Shown here piece after piece: positions 1 to 11,077 of a stretch of 64,000 bases of DNA. The notes under the pieces were generated by a model. That model worked only from the letters and a program-made list of their open reading frames with translations. It ran no database searches and was not told where the DNA came from. Source of the stretch: Periconia sp. R9002. Taxonomy: Eukaryota; Ascomycota; Dothideomycetes; Pleosporales; Periconiaceae. The translations under genes were made by a program, and so were the position numbers. The number at the start of each line of letters is the position of its first letter. Position 1 is the first letter of the stretch. The DNA is taken from NCBI GenBank assembly GCA_023627715.1, contig JAMAHW010000055.1, positions 1 through 64,000 on the forward strand. Reading direction: 5' to 3'.

Positions 1-28
1 CCCCCCGACGAAAACCCCCCCGACGAAA
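1..28. repeat. Two tandem copies of a 14-base unit at the window edge
   Basis: The unit ccccccgacgaaaa occurs twice back to back from base 1. It encodes part of the Pro-Asp-Glu-Asn repeat of the partial ORF, and the array may extend beyond the window. Confidence 0.6.
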
Positions 29-453
29 ACCCCTCCTATAGCGACAGGACCTCTCCCAACGGCGATGCCAGCAATACTCGTCACCTATACAACCCCTCTA
101 ATAACACCAACAACGCCTTTGATAATACCCACGATTGGATTGTTAATGACGAGGCCAACAACAATAACGAGGATTCCATTGTTAGTGATGGGGCCGGCCA
201 TAGCGACAGCGAGAGCGAGAGCGACAACGACTTGAACATGAGCGGTACTAACAACGAGCTTTCTGAAAGCGAGGAGGAGGGTGGCGAAGGCGAACAACAT
301 CTTACAAGGGGAGGGATGAAAAGGACGGTGATGAATTATTATGATCTGAATAACTATGTTGGCTACGGTGATGACGACGATGCAGACAGTGTGCCAATTG
401 TAACTATCTCTTCAGGGGAAGATGAGTCAGATATTAGTGAGTATGAGGAATGA
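1..453 (+). CDS. 3' end of an acidic low-complexity protein (partial, cut by window edge)
   Basis: A frame is open from the first base to a TGA at 451-453, so at least 150 codons of a C-terminus are present and the start lies outside the window. The translated part begins with a repeated Pro-Asp-Glu-Asn-Pro unit, is rich in Asn, Ser, Asp and Glu (including a Ser-Glu/Ser-Asp run near codons 68-78) and ends in a very acidic tail. No catalytic motif is visible and I recognise no family. An internal ATG at 232 could start a 73-residue product, but the unbroken upstream frame makes a longer protein more likely. It could also be the acidic tail of a mobile-element or chromatin protein; nothing here decides this. 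Confidence 0.35.
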   Translation, partial: PPDENPPDENPSYSDRTSPNGDASNTRHLYNPSNNTNNAFDNTHDWIVNDEANNNNEDSIVSDGAGHSDSESESDNDLNMSGTNNELSESEEEGGEGEQHLTRGGMKRTVMNYYDLNNYVGYGDDDDADSVPIVTISSGEDESDISEYEE

Positions 454-1394
454 GAGTGAGAAGCTGCAAAGGATACACGTGTATATATTTAGCCTATGTA
501 GGCATCTATAATATAATCTAAACGGGTACACGAACTGTCTATCTCATAATTGCGCTTCCTCATGATTTGCCCGCTTCATGATTTGCCTACTTCACGAACT
601 GCCCGCTTCATGAACTGCCTACTAGGTACAGAGTGCCTCTCCCAACCAGAGTGCCTCCCCTAACGACAGTGCCGGCGATAAGCGTCACCCCTACAAAGAA
701 GCTAGAGGACGCGATGCTATAACACCTACACTAAATGGCAGGAATAGTTTGAAAGTGTTTTCTTCTTCGCAATTGATTGGTGTAATCAGTCACGGTGTCA
801 ACACTGGTTTGAAATCTCAAGGTAATGTCCTTGGTTAGGGACGTGCTCACTTTCATACAAGTTAAAATAGACTGGAAGAAGTTTTACGGCCTTTTTGTTA
901 TTGAAAATGTTATAAGCCTTTGCTGAAGTAGCATGACTCTGCCAAATGATTTAACTCCGACCCCAATCCAACACCGACATGGGTGATCCAACAATGATTT
1001 TATCGGCATCCCAAAATGGGAACAAAACCCCTCTTTCAACAACTGCATATTGAACTGATGATGAAGCATACATATTGAAGAAATGAAAACGGGGCTGCAT
1101 CACATTTGTTCCTACAAGTTGCAACTAAGTACTTACAACGCAGAGTGGCATTGACACGACAGCCGCTGATCTCAGATTTAAATATTTTTGCGGCTTGTAG
1201 CTTCTCCACAGTGCAACCTCTCAGTAGTTCCATATTGAGGCACCATGGATCTAAGTGAAGGATGCAGCCAGCTCCGATGCTGGTTGCTTTTTGATCCTGT
1301 GCGGAATTTGTTTCAAAACCCAAAACTTCACAGAGTATTTTGGGAGCAACATTGCTATTCACAGTATGATCGTGACCCTAGACTCCTGATTGAG
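454..1394. other. Intergenic region, no gene supported
   Basis: Apart from a 16-base tandem repeat at 561-624, I see no supported gene. Short open frames at 884-1362 (minus) and 1245-1460 (plus) have no family resemblance and no good splice context. The stretch holds the 3' flanks of the partial gene on the left and of the DUF3632-like gene on the right, which converge here. Confidence 0.5.
561..624. repeat. Four tandem copies of a 16-base unit
   Basis: Units at 561-576, 577-592, 593-608 and 609-624 follow the pattern CATGATTTGCCCGCTT, with alternating CCCGCTT/CCTACTT endings and ATTT/AACT middles. The regular alternation suggests duplication of a two-unit (32-base) block. No function is apparent. 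Confidence 0.75.
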
Positions 1395-2410
1395 CTACTG
1401 CTGCTTCTCCTCGATCGCCTTCATCAACTCAGCACACTCCTTTGCCAGCCTCTGCGTTGAATGCTCAAGAGCGGTCACCTTAGTCATCCACTCGAACCTT
1501 TCTCGCCAAAACGCAAATCGTTCCTTTGAGTAGCCTTCCGCTCCCGTCCACTTCACCTGCAAAGCCTCATTCTGCCACTTATGCTCGCCGTTTATCGGTC
1601 CCTGGAGCCTGTATATTCTGTCACCCTCGTTCTTAAGCCAATGGTACGCAGCCGGGACCTTGATGTTTAGTATCTTGATGCTATGCAACTCCAGCTCCCT
1701 GTCTCGGTACTCTCTCCATTCTTCTTCATCGTCGCCTTCATCAAAGAAATCGTCGATGTCTGGGAAGTTGACTTTTTCCCAAGGCGCAAACTCGCAGGTT
1801 GATCTGAACACGAAGCCTGATCTCCCAATTTCATCGATTGGTAAACAATTCAGTTCATGGCCGCGGGCTGATAGTTTCGCCATGAATGCGTGCTCGTTGA
1901 TCTGGCCTTGGCGTTTGGCTTCACGGTGTGGCTCGTCGTTCCGGTAATCTTGCACTGATACTTGTTAGAGCCATTCAGTGAAAATAGAAGAGTGGGATAG
2001 GACAGGATGAGAGAACCAAACAACTCACTGCTTAATGCAAATTCGGTGATGTGTTGGTCAAACTCTGGTAAATCCTTAAAGATCCCGTCGCCATCAGGCA
2101 GTTTCGTCAATTCCAGGACAAAGTCGACAAACTTGTCGCTGTGGTCTTTGAAGGCGTTGATTGCTTCCAACAGAGTGCGCCAAAGGATACTGAAACCAGG
2201 CAGTCCATCTGGGTACTCTACTGAAGTATTGTTGATCCATGGTGCAGCGGCTTCTTTGGCGATTTCTTCGATAGGTGTAGAAGGATCAGTGACGAGCTTT
2301 CTGAATGCGGAAAGAAGTTCTCGAGGGGGAGGATAATTTTGCCGCTGCTGAGTTAATTCGAACTCGTCGTAGGTAGGTGCTGACATCTTCGCGAATGCTT
2401 CTGCGGACAT
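1395..2410 (-). CDS. DUF3632-like fungal hypothetical protein, two exons
   Basis: Exon 1 is 2029-2410 and exon 2 is 1395-1954, joined across a 74-base intron (1955-2028) with a GTGAGT donor, a CTAAC branch site and a CAG acceptor. The split codon becomes Met and the frame continues, giving about 313 residues. The N-terminal half is helical, with a Trp-rich segment around residues 75-110 that ends in Leu-Pro, resembling fungal DUF3632 proteins. The C-terminal half has an acidic patch (Asp-Phe-Phe-Asp-Glu-Gly-Asp-Asp-Glu-Glu) and a final charged helix that may be a coiled coil. DUF3632 proteins are common in filamentous fungi and have no known role. A second Met at codon 9 could be the true start. 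The exon join is firm; the family label is an impression and I assign no function. Confidence 0.6.
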
Positions 2411-3507
2411 GTTTGCGGAGACAATTGTGACAAATTATTGATAGAGAGGTCAATAAAGTAAGAGAAAGATGTTTTGACGGGCTCAATAACGAAACACAAC
2501 GCTTGCTCGTTTATTGCTTAGCCTTCTTGTACGTATTGCAGGGAAGTCAGATCGGTCATCAATGCATAGCCACTCTATAAATACGCCTTTTGTTGACACA
2601 TCCACCGACGGACTCTCCTCTACGTAAATATTCGCTCAATTTTCATTTACACGACTGAGCGCGCCACTTATCGCATCGGAAATTTGCCTATCATGCTGAT
2701 TCTGGAGTAGATGCGTGGAGAATCTTTCTTTCGGATCAGCAACAACCGTAGAGAGATGTAAATGGTAAAAGGCTCTCTCACAGATTGAACATGAAGTACG
2801 ATCAGGTGTTATTTACAACACGATTAGTGTATACACTCTCGTGGACTCAAGGCTTCGACGTGTAGAACCCCTCCAAATAGTTCAACAAAAAAAGTACATT
2901 TAACGCAGCGCAGCAAAACGGAAGTGCGGGCTCTTACACAATTTGAAGGATGTAGTGAAGGCTTCAAAGGTGGAAATTTAGGGCTGACAGCTGATAGTTC
3001 ACACATGGGTAAGCATAGCGAGTTCCGTCTGTTTCGTAGCAGGTTTGTGCACAACGAAAATCTCTAACCACAACATCTTACTTGAAGTCTAAATTACAGC
3101 GAATCTTTAGATTTCTCCGTTATAGCGACAGCAAGTCACAAGCCAGAGGATCTAGTTCCATCATCGTCCGCACCCCTTTTGAATGCATTTGAATCAGGCT
3201 AAGACCTGCTGACGAGATCCATCATCCTGCCAGCAGTGAGGCTTAACACAGATAGGGCCTTTTGCACGTAAGGAAATTGCCGTCAGTGCCGTCAGAATGA
3301 GACGAGAACTACATTCTTCCATCATGAATCGTATGGAGACCAGTTAGCTGAATCCTCCAAACATCTTATATAAATATTGGTATTTCCCTCCTTCCATGTA
3401 CAATAGCATCTAATTCGACATTCATTTTCAATTCGACATTCGTTTTCAATTCTACATTCATTCTCATCGACTCTCTTTCCATCAAACTTCTAATATCAAA
3501 TCTCGAA
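2411..3507. other. Intergenic region between divergent genes
   Basis: This 1.1 kb lies between the start of the DUF3632-like gene (minus) and the secreted RNase gene (plus), so it should hold both promoters. The last 150 bases contain a TATA box and a pyrimidine-rich leader. A repeated attcgacattc(a/g)ttttcaatt motif lies at about 3412-3466. No further gene is supported. Confidence 0.5.
3367..3374 (+). promoter_or_regulatory. TATA box of the secreted RNase gene
   Basis: TATATAAA lies 134 bases upstream of the ATG at 3508 and is followed by a T/C-rich leader ending in AAATCTCGAA directly before the ATG. This layout is typical of strongly expressed fungal secreted-protein genes. Confidence 0.5.
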
Positions 3508-4263
3508 ATGCGTTTCTTCTCCATTGTCTCCGGGGCCGCCTGCCTGGCTAGCAGCGTTTTTGCCCTCCCTACAACAGATAACACCGTCATCGCCCGTACT
3601 GCGGACCCTGAAGCCATCGCTGAAGCCCTCTTTCACTCTATGGAACTCTCAACCCGCGGCCTCACACTCATGAACGGAGGGAATCCTTCCAAACCAGTCA
3701 AATGCCCGCAGACAGCCAGGTATCCCGAGCAGACCTATACGGCTGGACAGATCCAGAAGGTAAGTTACACTTCCTTTAATATGTTGTGTTTCATCGAGAT
3801 AGCAAGTGGGATGGCAAATTCAGACGATAATAATATACTAACGTCCCCTTTCTTGAACTTAACTGACTCCTATACCCACGATGCAGGCATACCTCGCTGG
3901 CGCTCAGATCGATGCCGATGGAAGTGAACCACTGGGTCCCAGTAAGTTATATCATCGACATTTTCTTTTCGAGATGGACAACTCGGGACTTTGCTATCGA
4001 TGGCTTTGCTGATTTGGATTCACTCTTCCCTAGACAAATATCCGCACAAATACAATGGTAACCAGGAGCTTCCCAACAGCTGCGGTACGTCCACGCATGA
4101 GTTCGTTATCCTGAGGAATGCAAACAGCGTGTACGCGGGATTACCCGTAACTACCGAGCCTGACCGGGTCTTGTATGAGATCAAGATGGATAAGAAGCAG
4201 GCTAAGGTCAGGTACTGTGCCGTCATCCGTCATGTTGATGTTGGGTTCGAACAATGCGCTTAA
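3508..4263 (+). CDS. Secreted guanyl-specific ribonuclease, T1/F1/N1 family, three exons
   Basis: Exons are 3508-3759, 3887-3941 and 4034-4263, with introns 3760-3886 (GTAAGT...CAG) and 3942-4033 (GTAAGT...TAG). The phases fit and give 178 residues. Residues 1-19 are a signal peptide ending Phe-Ala before Leu-Pro. A spacer of about 50 residues precedes the RNase domain, which starts near Cys65. In exon 3 the motif Tyr105-Pro-His107-Lys-Tyr-Asn matches the Tyr38/His40 region of RNase T1. Glu125 (His-Glu-Phe), Arg147 (Pro-Asp-Arg-Val) and His169 (Val-Ile-Arg-His) match Glu58, Arg77 and His92, so every catalytic position is kept. Cys119, Cys164 and the near-terminal Cys177 could form disulfides. 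The family cleaves single-stranded RNA 3' of guanosine. The gene lies in a gene-poor stretch, so it could be a nutritional RNase or an effector-like one; the sequence cannot tell which. Confidence 0.85.
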
Positions 4264-5501
4264 GCGTGCTTTGTGGGTTCTTTCATAAACGGATCTCAGA
4301 TGTTTTGAGAAGATAGACGGAGAAGATGGGGGGACTCGATTTTATATTGGGGTTTTTGTTTTTTTGTTTTTTTCTTTGGCCAGTATTGGTGATTTGGCAG
4401 GCTTGTGGCGATCTCTCATTAATACATTTTCATCTTCTTTTCTGTGATTATGTCACTCATCAGAACTTTGAATACTGTCGCCAAGATCATGGATACATTA
4501 TTTCCAATCCCCTCGAATCAATCCCAGACGCAGAATGATGATACGATATCATTAGACCGACCACGGCTTACAGGGCAGACAATAGCCGAGGTCAACTCGC
4601 TCAGAGCCCAACAAGGCTGCACAAGGCTGACGGCGACGGTTACCTTGTTTCTACTATTTCTAAAACAAGACTGTGCGTCCTAATAGTGTATGTACACTCT
4701 AAAATGCCGGAACTGCGCGTTAGATGCTCTTCACTACCTGCTTGTCCTCTTATATACAACTGCGGATGGTAACAACATGCTCATGACAGCTTTGTTATTC
4801 CGTAGTACATTCTACTAGCAACTAAAAACGAGGTTTTGACGGGCGAGGACTCTCCACCTGGTACTACAAGGAGCTTCTAGGGTAAGGGTTGTGGTTAGCT
4901 AAGCGTGAATGTAATCGCGGATAGACAGCTTCCCTCGGAAGCCACCTATCTGCAGGCAGGTTCTGATTTTTTGTTCTTCTAAGAAAGGTAGGGACAGCCC
5001 TTAGTACTGCGATACTATAAAATATATCTGACGAATCTGGGCAAATGGTGGATGTGCTCCGACCTGACAGCGCCGACGTGACAGGGGTTTAGATTTCGGT
5101 CTCCGAAAATCCTAGTTGTAGCAGGGGTTGCTTGAGCCATGAGCTGATCTGAGCTCTTTGCTACTCCACGAGACGGATTTGTTTTTAACCATGATCTGCC
5201 CAGGTTTTGAGCCCACCAATCATTCTCAGCTACGCTCTCTTCACCCACCGTGTTCACCGCAGCCAATTACTGCAGAACCGAACAAGGAGGGAAGGCGGCT
5301 GCTTGTTGGAATTGAGCGCCATAATACATATACTGCTGCGCACCCAACCTCTCAATCCGGTCGTTAAACGGTTGCCTGCTTTTGATGCTTTATCTCGCTG
5401 GTTGCCTACTTTTCTAAGGCGTCCTAGTACTTGTCCCTCTTTGCTATGTATATGTCCTCCCACATTCCTTTATTACCACTGGAGGACCACCGATTCATTT
5501 C
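4264..5501. other. Intergenic region, no gene supported
   Basis: Only short overlapping frames without family resemblance are present (for example at 4444-4683, 5015-5266 and 5207-5578). A T-rich tract (tttttgtttttttgtttttttc) lies just downstream of the RNase gene near 4353-4376. Confidence 0.5.
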
Positions 5502-6211
5502 CTACGTACATTGCAGCTCCTCAGCCCAATTATGTCGCTCTTGTTCGACATGAGCGTCAACCTCATCACGAAATATAGCACCAAGATCATGACTCCCATC
5601 ACTCTTGCCACGCCGTGGAGATGCCCCCGGTGTTGAATCATGGCCTCTTGTTGCCTCCAACGCCTTCCTTCCACCCTTCCTCCAGTCTACCTGCTGTCCT
5701 GGGTAGGGCACAGGTGCTCGATGATTGTCGAGGAACAAGGCAGGTTGAGGTTGTGCTAGCTCAACATCAGGTGGACAATTTATATCTCTACCGGCCGACG
5801 TGTAATCTGTTACTTGTCTTAGCATGTAGGTCAGGACTTTCTCAATAATCACCTACCTTCCGTATAGTTCCCTTCCACTTGGTCACCGCCAGATGATGCT
5901 GAATATTTGTCAGTTGGGACAGGACTTGGTAAATGACAGCGGCCAAAACCCTCGTCGCACTAAACACCATGTCTCATATCTACCAGCACTTGGGCCATGG
6001 AGCGGTAGCATAGCCCATCAACCTCCGAATGATTTAAAGCATCCATCGATGCCTTGAAAGAATATAAAGTCTTACCAGTCCGCCGTGGGCGACCCCTCCC
6101 AAAGCAAAATAGGATGGTGCCTATTGCTGCAAGTCCAGCTGGGATCCCAAAGACCATAGCCACCAGCTCAAAGATTTCCCCTTTTGTCCACTCCTTCTCC
6201 ATCGCTGGCAT
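5502..6211 (-). CDS. Hypothetical single-pass membrane protein, three exons (tentative)
   Basis: A consistent minus-strand model uses exons 6076-6211, 5857-5898 and 5502-5812. The introns are 5899-6075 (GTAAGA donor, CTGAC branch, CAG acceptor) and 5813-5856 (GTAGGT donor, AAG acceptor, 44 bases), and both are in phase 1. The product is about 162 residues. Residues 10-35 form one hydrophobic helix rich in Ala, Gly, Ile and Phe, followed by a basic Arg-Gly-Arg-Pro-Arg-Arg stop-transfer stretch. The rest is polar and looks disordered. The start is the first ATG after a possible acceptor; an upstream exon, perhaps the open frame at 6563-6850 (minus), is possible. I recognise no family. Support is the matching phases and the clean transmembrane segment only. 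Confidence 0.4.
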
Positions 6212-7726
6212 GATCGTTTTGATGGCCTGTTTGTACAAGAACTGTACACGACGCAAACCCTAGTCAGCCCGGAAACTACAGTTGGGAGATAACTCTCACG
6301 CGAGGTTGCTCTCACACCCGTGAGAAGTTGCTCACAGAAGAATCTGTTTTCACACGACGTAATGTGCAAATCAGTGAGCCTACCCAGGCGAGGCCAAGAT
6401 TTCAGAGCATATGCTTAGCCAGCTTTCAGTTGACCTACTTCCACTCTCGAATTGACAAATAGTTTTCGACACTCACTCACTGCGACCACCCGAAAAAGTC
6501 TGCTATCATGAAGGAGTAGGAATGGTCACCGAACCGTGGAACTGCCCCCTCTCTGTCGAGAATCAGAGGTAGACCAATCTGTCAAGGAACAGAAGCAATC
6601 TCCCACTTGTTCCTCTGGGCTGAGCCCCCCACGCCGGGGTCTTAGCAGGTGCATCGTATCCATGGAACTTGGCATCATCATCAGTCCTTTTCATTGTGCG
6701 AAAAGATTCAAAATGCCAACGTCTCGTTGGCAATACCACAAGCACAACACCAGGAAACTCCGCTGTACTGATTCCCATACGTAGAAACTCTTGAACTGAA
6801 TCAACCTTCACTATCAGGTCTTCAGCAGCCCATAGTTTCAGTATGCTCATCCTTTGAGGTCGAATTCTATCGTTGCTGGACCTCGCGACATTTCATGAGC
6901 ACCGGTCAACTCCAGCACCTCAAGTCGCAAGTTGAATAAACTGCCGGGCCTACAAGACGTTACACAAGGATCTAGGTCTTTATCCGGGGCCCGCGACGCG
7001 TAACCGAGTCGAGTCCTTCCTGCATGCTTTATCGATTTCCGGTGAGCTCCACGCGTAACTATAACGCTAAAGGAAGGAGATATGGACCAGACGAGTCTGC
7101 CATCTTGCCTCATTGTAGTTATTGGATACTAACGTCGGAGGCGTCCGCTTACTGTTACACCGCATATGCAAACACGGGATATTTTCTTCGCAGCGTCTTT
7201 TCATCAGAGATTCGTTGGTTCTCGTAGAGCCAACACATTTTTCGTATATTCCCAGATTTCCCGGTCAACGTCAATGATATTGCTGGATCTGATGCTGGAA
7301 GATACGAGGCGCACTCCTGAAATACGATAAATACGACGGAGAATTAACTTTACCGAATTTATGGATAAGTAACTGATGGAGTAATGAAATATTTGTTTAC
7401 TCCTTGCCATCGTATTCTTTATTTTGAACAATTAGGAGGATTTCTCCTTCTACGAAAACAAAGATCTAAAAGTAAGAAACCAAAAATGGCGGACTACGTT
7501 TGGTACAGAAAAGTCCCAAACAAACAAGAAAGAAAAGGAAAAAAAGCCAAGGACGTCATATCACACTGACTGTCGTAGTCCCAGGTGACCAGACCGGTCC
7601 GTCCGTATCGCGACGAATATGGGGGGTATCTCATACAACACCTATTCACATGTTTGGATCAAACTTGTTCTACTACTGGTGTTCCTTGCATTGGCGTCTG
7701 CCCCAGCATCACTCAACGATTTTACG

Positions 7727-7761
<35 letters not shown>

Positions 7762-8851
7762 TCTTCTTACTCAAAAGTGGAAAGCCGTATACTTCCACTC
7801 GGCCTTCATATTCCGTGCATCCACAGTGCTCCGCGGTCCACAATGATCCAACGATTGCATCAAGGCCCCGTTCAGTAGTGGTAGGTAGTGGCGAGCTATC
7901 CTCATAGCTTTACATATATGGAATTACATCGTGAAGGAGAAGGAGAAGTAGGAGAAGTACGCATTCAATATGTCCAGTAATGCTTGCCCTGTGGAGAGAT
8001 GTCTCGCAGTTCACTTCACGGACCTCAAGATTAGCACTGAGGAGCGCGAGGTAGTCGATTACACAGGGCAATCCGTGCCATGAGGCCTCGGACACTAATT
8101 TAAATTGTTTTCAAAGTTATTCACCTTGCGTGTACAAGTAGGACAATGCTTAGTGCCTTTCCTGGTAGCAATCATAAGTAAAATGTAAATTTCCTCACCT
8201 TGTATGTCAAGCTTGTAACCGCCTTGGATTTTTTTTTTTCGCAATTGATCAACCGTTAGACTCGGACTCGGAAGCGTAGTATAGCGCTGATTTCGCGATG
8301 AAGCTTAGAACTAGATTGGCTCACTGGTCGGTCAATCATTGCCTTGATGCTACATAACTCCTTTTTTTCATAAATTAAATCAAAACCGCAAGTCCAGCTC
8401 CTTAATTAATGCAATCATAGTTATCCATCTGCATACAGACAAGAGTTACTCGACGTCACAAGTGTAGGGCGTACATTTATCAATGGTGATGGTATGCTCG
8501 AGCTTCGCCCGGCATCAATTGGGATTAAATTAGATAACTCACCCCTAAAACACTTTGTAGAGCTTCTAGGGAGAATTGAAGATATTCATCAGAGTAGCCA
8601 GCATTCTCGTTGATTCTCCTTTTTCGTTATCACGTTGCTTGACGTTCTTGCTACGCGGATATTATTCAGGAAATAACCCGTTCCTCTGATTGGTCAGAGC
8701 TCCCTGCGTAGATCGACGTCATGCGAGCCAACTCACGACTAAAACATGCTGGCCGGCACTTAGATCGACTTCCATCCTCAAAACCTCACGTCGCGAAACT
8801 CAATGTCAGCCAAGCACACGCCCTGTCAGCGGTGAAATCAAGGAGGCGACC
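6212..8851. other. Long gene-free stretch
   Basis: About 2.6 kb upstream of NCA2 with no gene I can support. It contains a (CT)n microsatellite at 7729-7758 and a T-tract near 8229-8240. An ATG-started minus frame at 6563-6850 (95 codons) looks protein-like but lacks splice support and any family match. Confidence 0.5.
7729..7758. repeat. (CT)15 microsatellite
   Basis: Fifteen uninterrupted CT dinucleotides lie in a non-coding stretch. Confidence 0.9.
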
Positions 8852-11077
8852 ATGACTTTTGTTGTCGAGTAAGTCTCATTACACTTCCAGCTGCATTGCC
8901 ATCTCCGCCTTCCTCTCCAAAATGTCTACCGTTACCACGCGCAACCAATTCGTTCCTATTCCTACCCAGGATCTCGGGAATCCAAGCTAAGTGTATGCAC
9001 TATAGTCAGGTCCGTCGGATCGATAGCCAACTCGACCGGCTGCAGCTCTCGGCGGTGCAAGCTGGGGACCATGCCGGCGTCGCATCCGCCTCGTTGACCG
9101 CCGAAGACATCCACGACCCGCAGCGAGTAGAACGGATCGCACAGCTCCAGCGCCTGATCAAGAGCCTTTCAGCATCCAACTCAGCCAAGGCGAAAAATGC
9201 GCTCGTATCTCCGAAACAGATTCAAGCTGTGCTGGAACAGGCCGGTTTATCTGCGAGTAGCTGCACAACATGCGTGAGCCTGTTTGAGCAGGAAGATTAC
9301 GGCGACGATCGCTCCATTTCTTTTTCATACGAACACGAGCTTGAATGGCTCCTGCTATCCAAAGCTACGACGCAGGCCTATGGTTCGGTTCTTACCACCA
9401 TTCTTGAACAAACAATTCCACTGGAGGACGATATATGGTATTGGGACGACATCATATCCACGTACCGCTTTGCCGGTCTTTATTCTATACAGACATCGCC
9501 GATACGGCTGTACAACTGGTCAAAAGATATCTACAGGGATGTTACGGCGAGGGGAGGAAGACTGGCGACAGATGGCTGGAGAGAATTTTATGGGCTTGTG
9601 AGGGAAGCAGTGAAAGAGAGGAGTGTTGCTGATATCAGGAGAAAAGTATTGGGACCGTTAGCACTCGTGCGGAATGAAGGCAGAAAGAAGAGTCTGGCAT
9701 TGAAGAGGATCAGGACGGTCAATGCGAACGCGTTGGGTGTGCTACTTGGAGAGGGCCTGATCAATGAAAGCATGCATGAGGATGGATTTCAATCACCTGG
9801 CCAATACGGTACTTCGGTTGATAAGCGCCACCGCTGGAAAAGTACAGTCGCTAAGAGCATAGCGTTGATGGACGCTGTGCTGCAAAATGTCACCGATAGC
9901 GAACTTGCTATTGATAAGTTCGACGACGCTGTGGCCGCCACAACTCACGAGGACCACTATTATGAACTCCATGAAGCCTCTGGCGAGCGAACCGCCATAT
10001 CTCTCAAGCCCGCTGATGTAGCGGCACGCTTGCATAATCTACTCGCGAACGCTTTACCTCAGTACTCATCGAACTTCTCCGCGGTCGTGCGCGACAATGG
10101 CCGACCCTCGCGCATAGTGCGGTACTGGTTGCCCGTCTCCTTAGCTCTTGTTTCGTCCAGCACAATTTTGCGCATCTTTGTCAGCCGCAGACAAGAAATT
10201 CTCACCTGGATTCGCGAATTGGGCCAAACCGTCATTGACTTTTACACTAACTGGATACTGGAGCCTACCAAGAAGGTGATCGGCACTATACGGCACAACG
10301 AGGACAGCGAAGTCTCCATCATGAGCAAACGCAGTCTGGAGTCTGACCGGGCCAGTCTTGAGCGCATGGTGATTGACTTTGCCGTCAAAAATCCCGATGG
10401 TCCAGCACTTAACGAGAGTCAAATCGCTGAGATTCGCGCCAAAGTAAGAGAAGGAGACTTGACTCCGGTGTTAAAGGCGTATGAGAAGGAGATTCAAAGC
10501 CCTGTGAAGGGCGCCATCATGGGTAACCTGGCTAGTGCGCTGCTCATCCAGGTGCAAAAGACCAAAGTGGATGTGGAGGTAGCAATGAGTGGCATCGACT
10601 CGATTTTAAAGAGCCAGGAGTTGCTATTTGGGTGAGTGCTAGCGGTTCCAAGAGCGTGTGTCGCTTTCCTTGAAGATATGGTGCGATTAACACATTTTTA
10701 GTTTTATTGGTCTCACACCTGGTGTTCTTGTCTCCATCGGAGTCTACAGATACCTTGTCGGCCTTTTCAGCAACCGACGAGGTGTCAAGCAATGGGCTCG
10801 ACAAGGCCAGCTCTTACTTATTCTACGTAACATCGACCGCATCCTCGTCGGGGCTACATTGACCGAGTTTGGGGAGATATCGTACAAGGATCACGGTCTC
10901 TTGCTGTGCGAGGTGCACTTGCTAAGGCAGGCCGCGAAGGACATTCTGCCGCGGCGCATTTTCCATGATTTCTTGGTGGAGATGAATGATCTGGTGGATG
11001 TGCGGTCTGGACTGGAGAAGCAACTGAAGGTGGTAGAACGGATCCGGTGGGCATATTCCAAATGGTTCAGATCGTAA
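8852..11077 (+). CDS. NCA2: Nca2-family mitochondrial protein (nuclear control of ATP synthase), three exons
   Basis: Exons are 8852-8868 (only 17 bases), 9006-10631 and 10702-11077, with introns 8869-9005 (GTAAGT...TAG) and 10632-10701 (GTGAGT...TAG). All phases fit, giving 672 residues. The start is chosen because the tiny first exon restores an N-terminus Met-Thr-Phe-Val-Val-Asp running directly into Gln-Val-Arg-Arg-Ile-Asp-Ser-Gln-Leu-Asp, typical of Nca2. The unspliced ATG at 8896 would translate intron sequence. Hydrophobic segments lie near residues 378-400 and 545-570, and the conserved C-terminal part (Arg-Asn-Ile-Asp-Arg-Ile-Leu, Tyr-Lys-Asp-His-Gly-Leu-Leu) ends near the stop. In yeast Nca2 is a mitochondrial membrane protein needed for correct levels of the mitochondrially encoded ATP synthase subunits Atp6 and Atp8. 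Its role here is inferred from the family. Confidence 0.9.

Noticed and set aside
884..1362. Minus-strand frames of 61 and 108 codons
   Set aside because: No family resemblance, no splice partner and poor start context; they lie in the 3' flank of the DUF3632-like gene.
5207..5578. Plus-strand 123-codon frame
   Set aside because: No motif, and it overlaps the tentative minus-strand gene end; Pro/His/Leu-rich composition is typical of a chance frame.
6563..6850. Minus-strand 95-codon frame starting with ATG
   Set aside because: It reads somewhat protein-like and could be an upstream exon of the tentative membrane protein, but I found no convincing donor/acceptor pair linking them.
7500..7907. 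Overlapping plus frames containing Leu-Ser repeats
   Set aside because: Created by the (CT)15 microsatellite in all three frames.
8896..9005. ATG at 8896 as start of NCA2
   Set aside because: It would translate intron sequence; splicing from 8868 to 9006 restores the family N-terminus.
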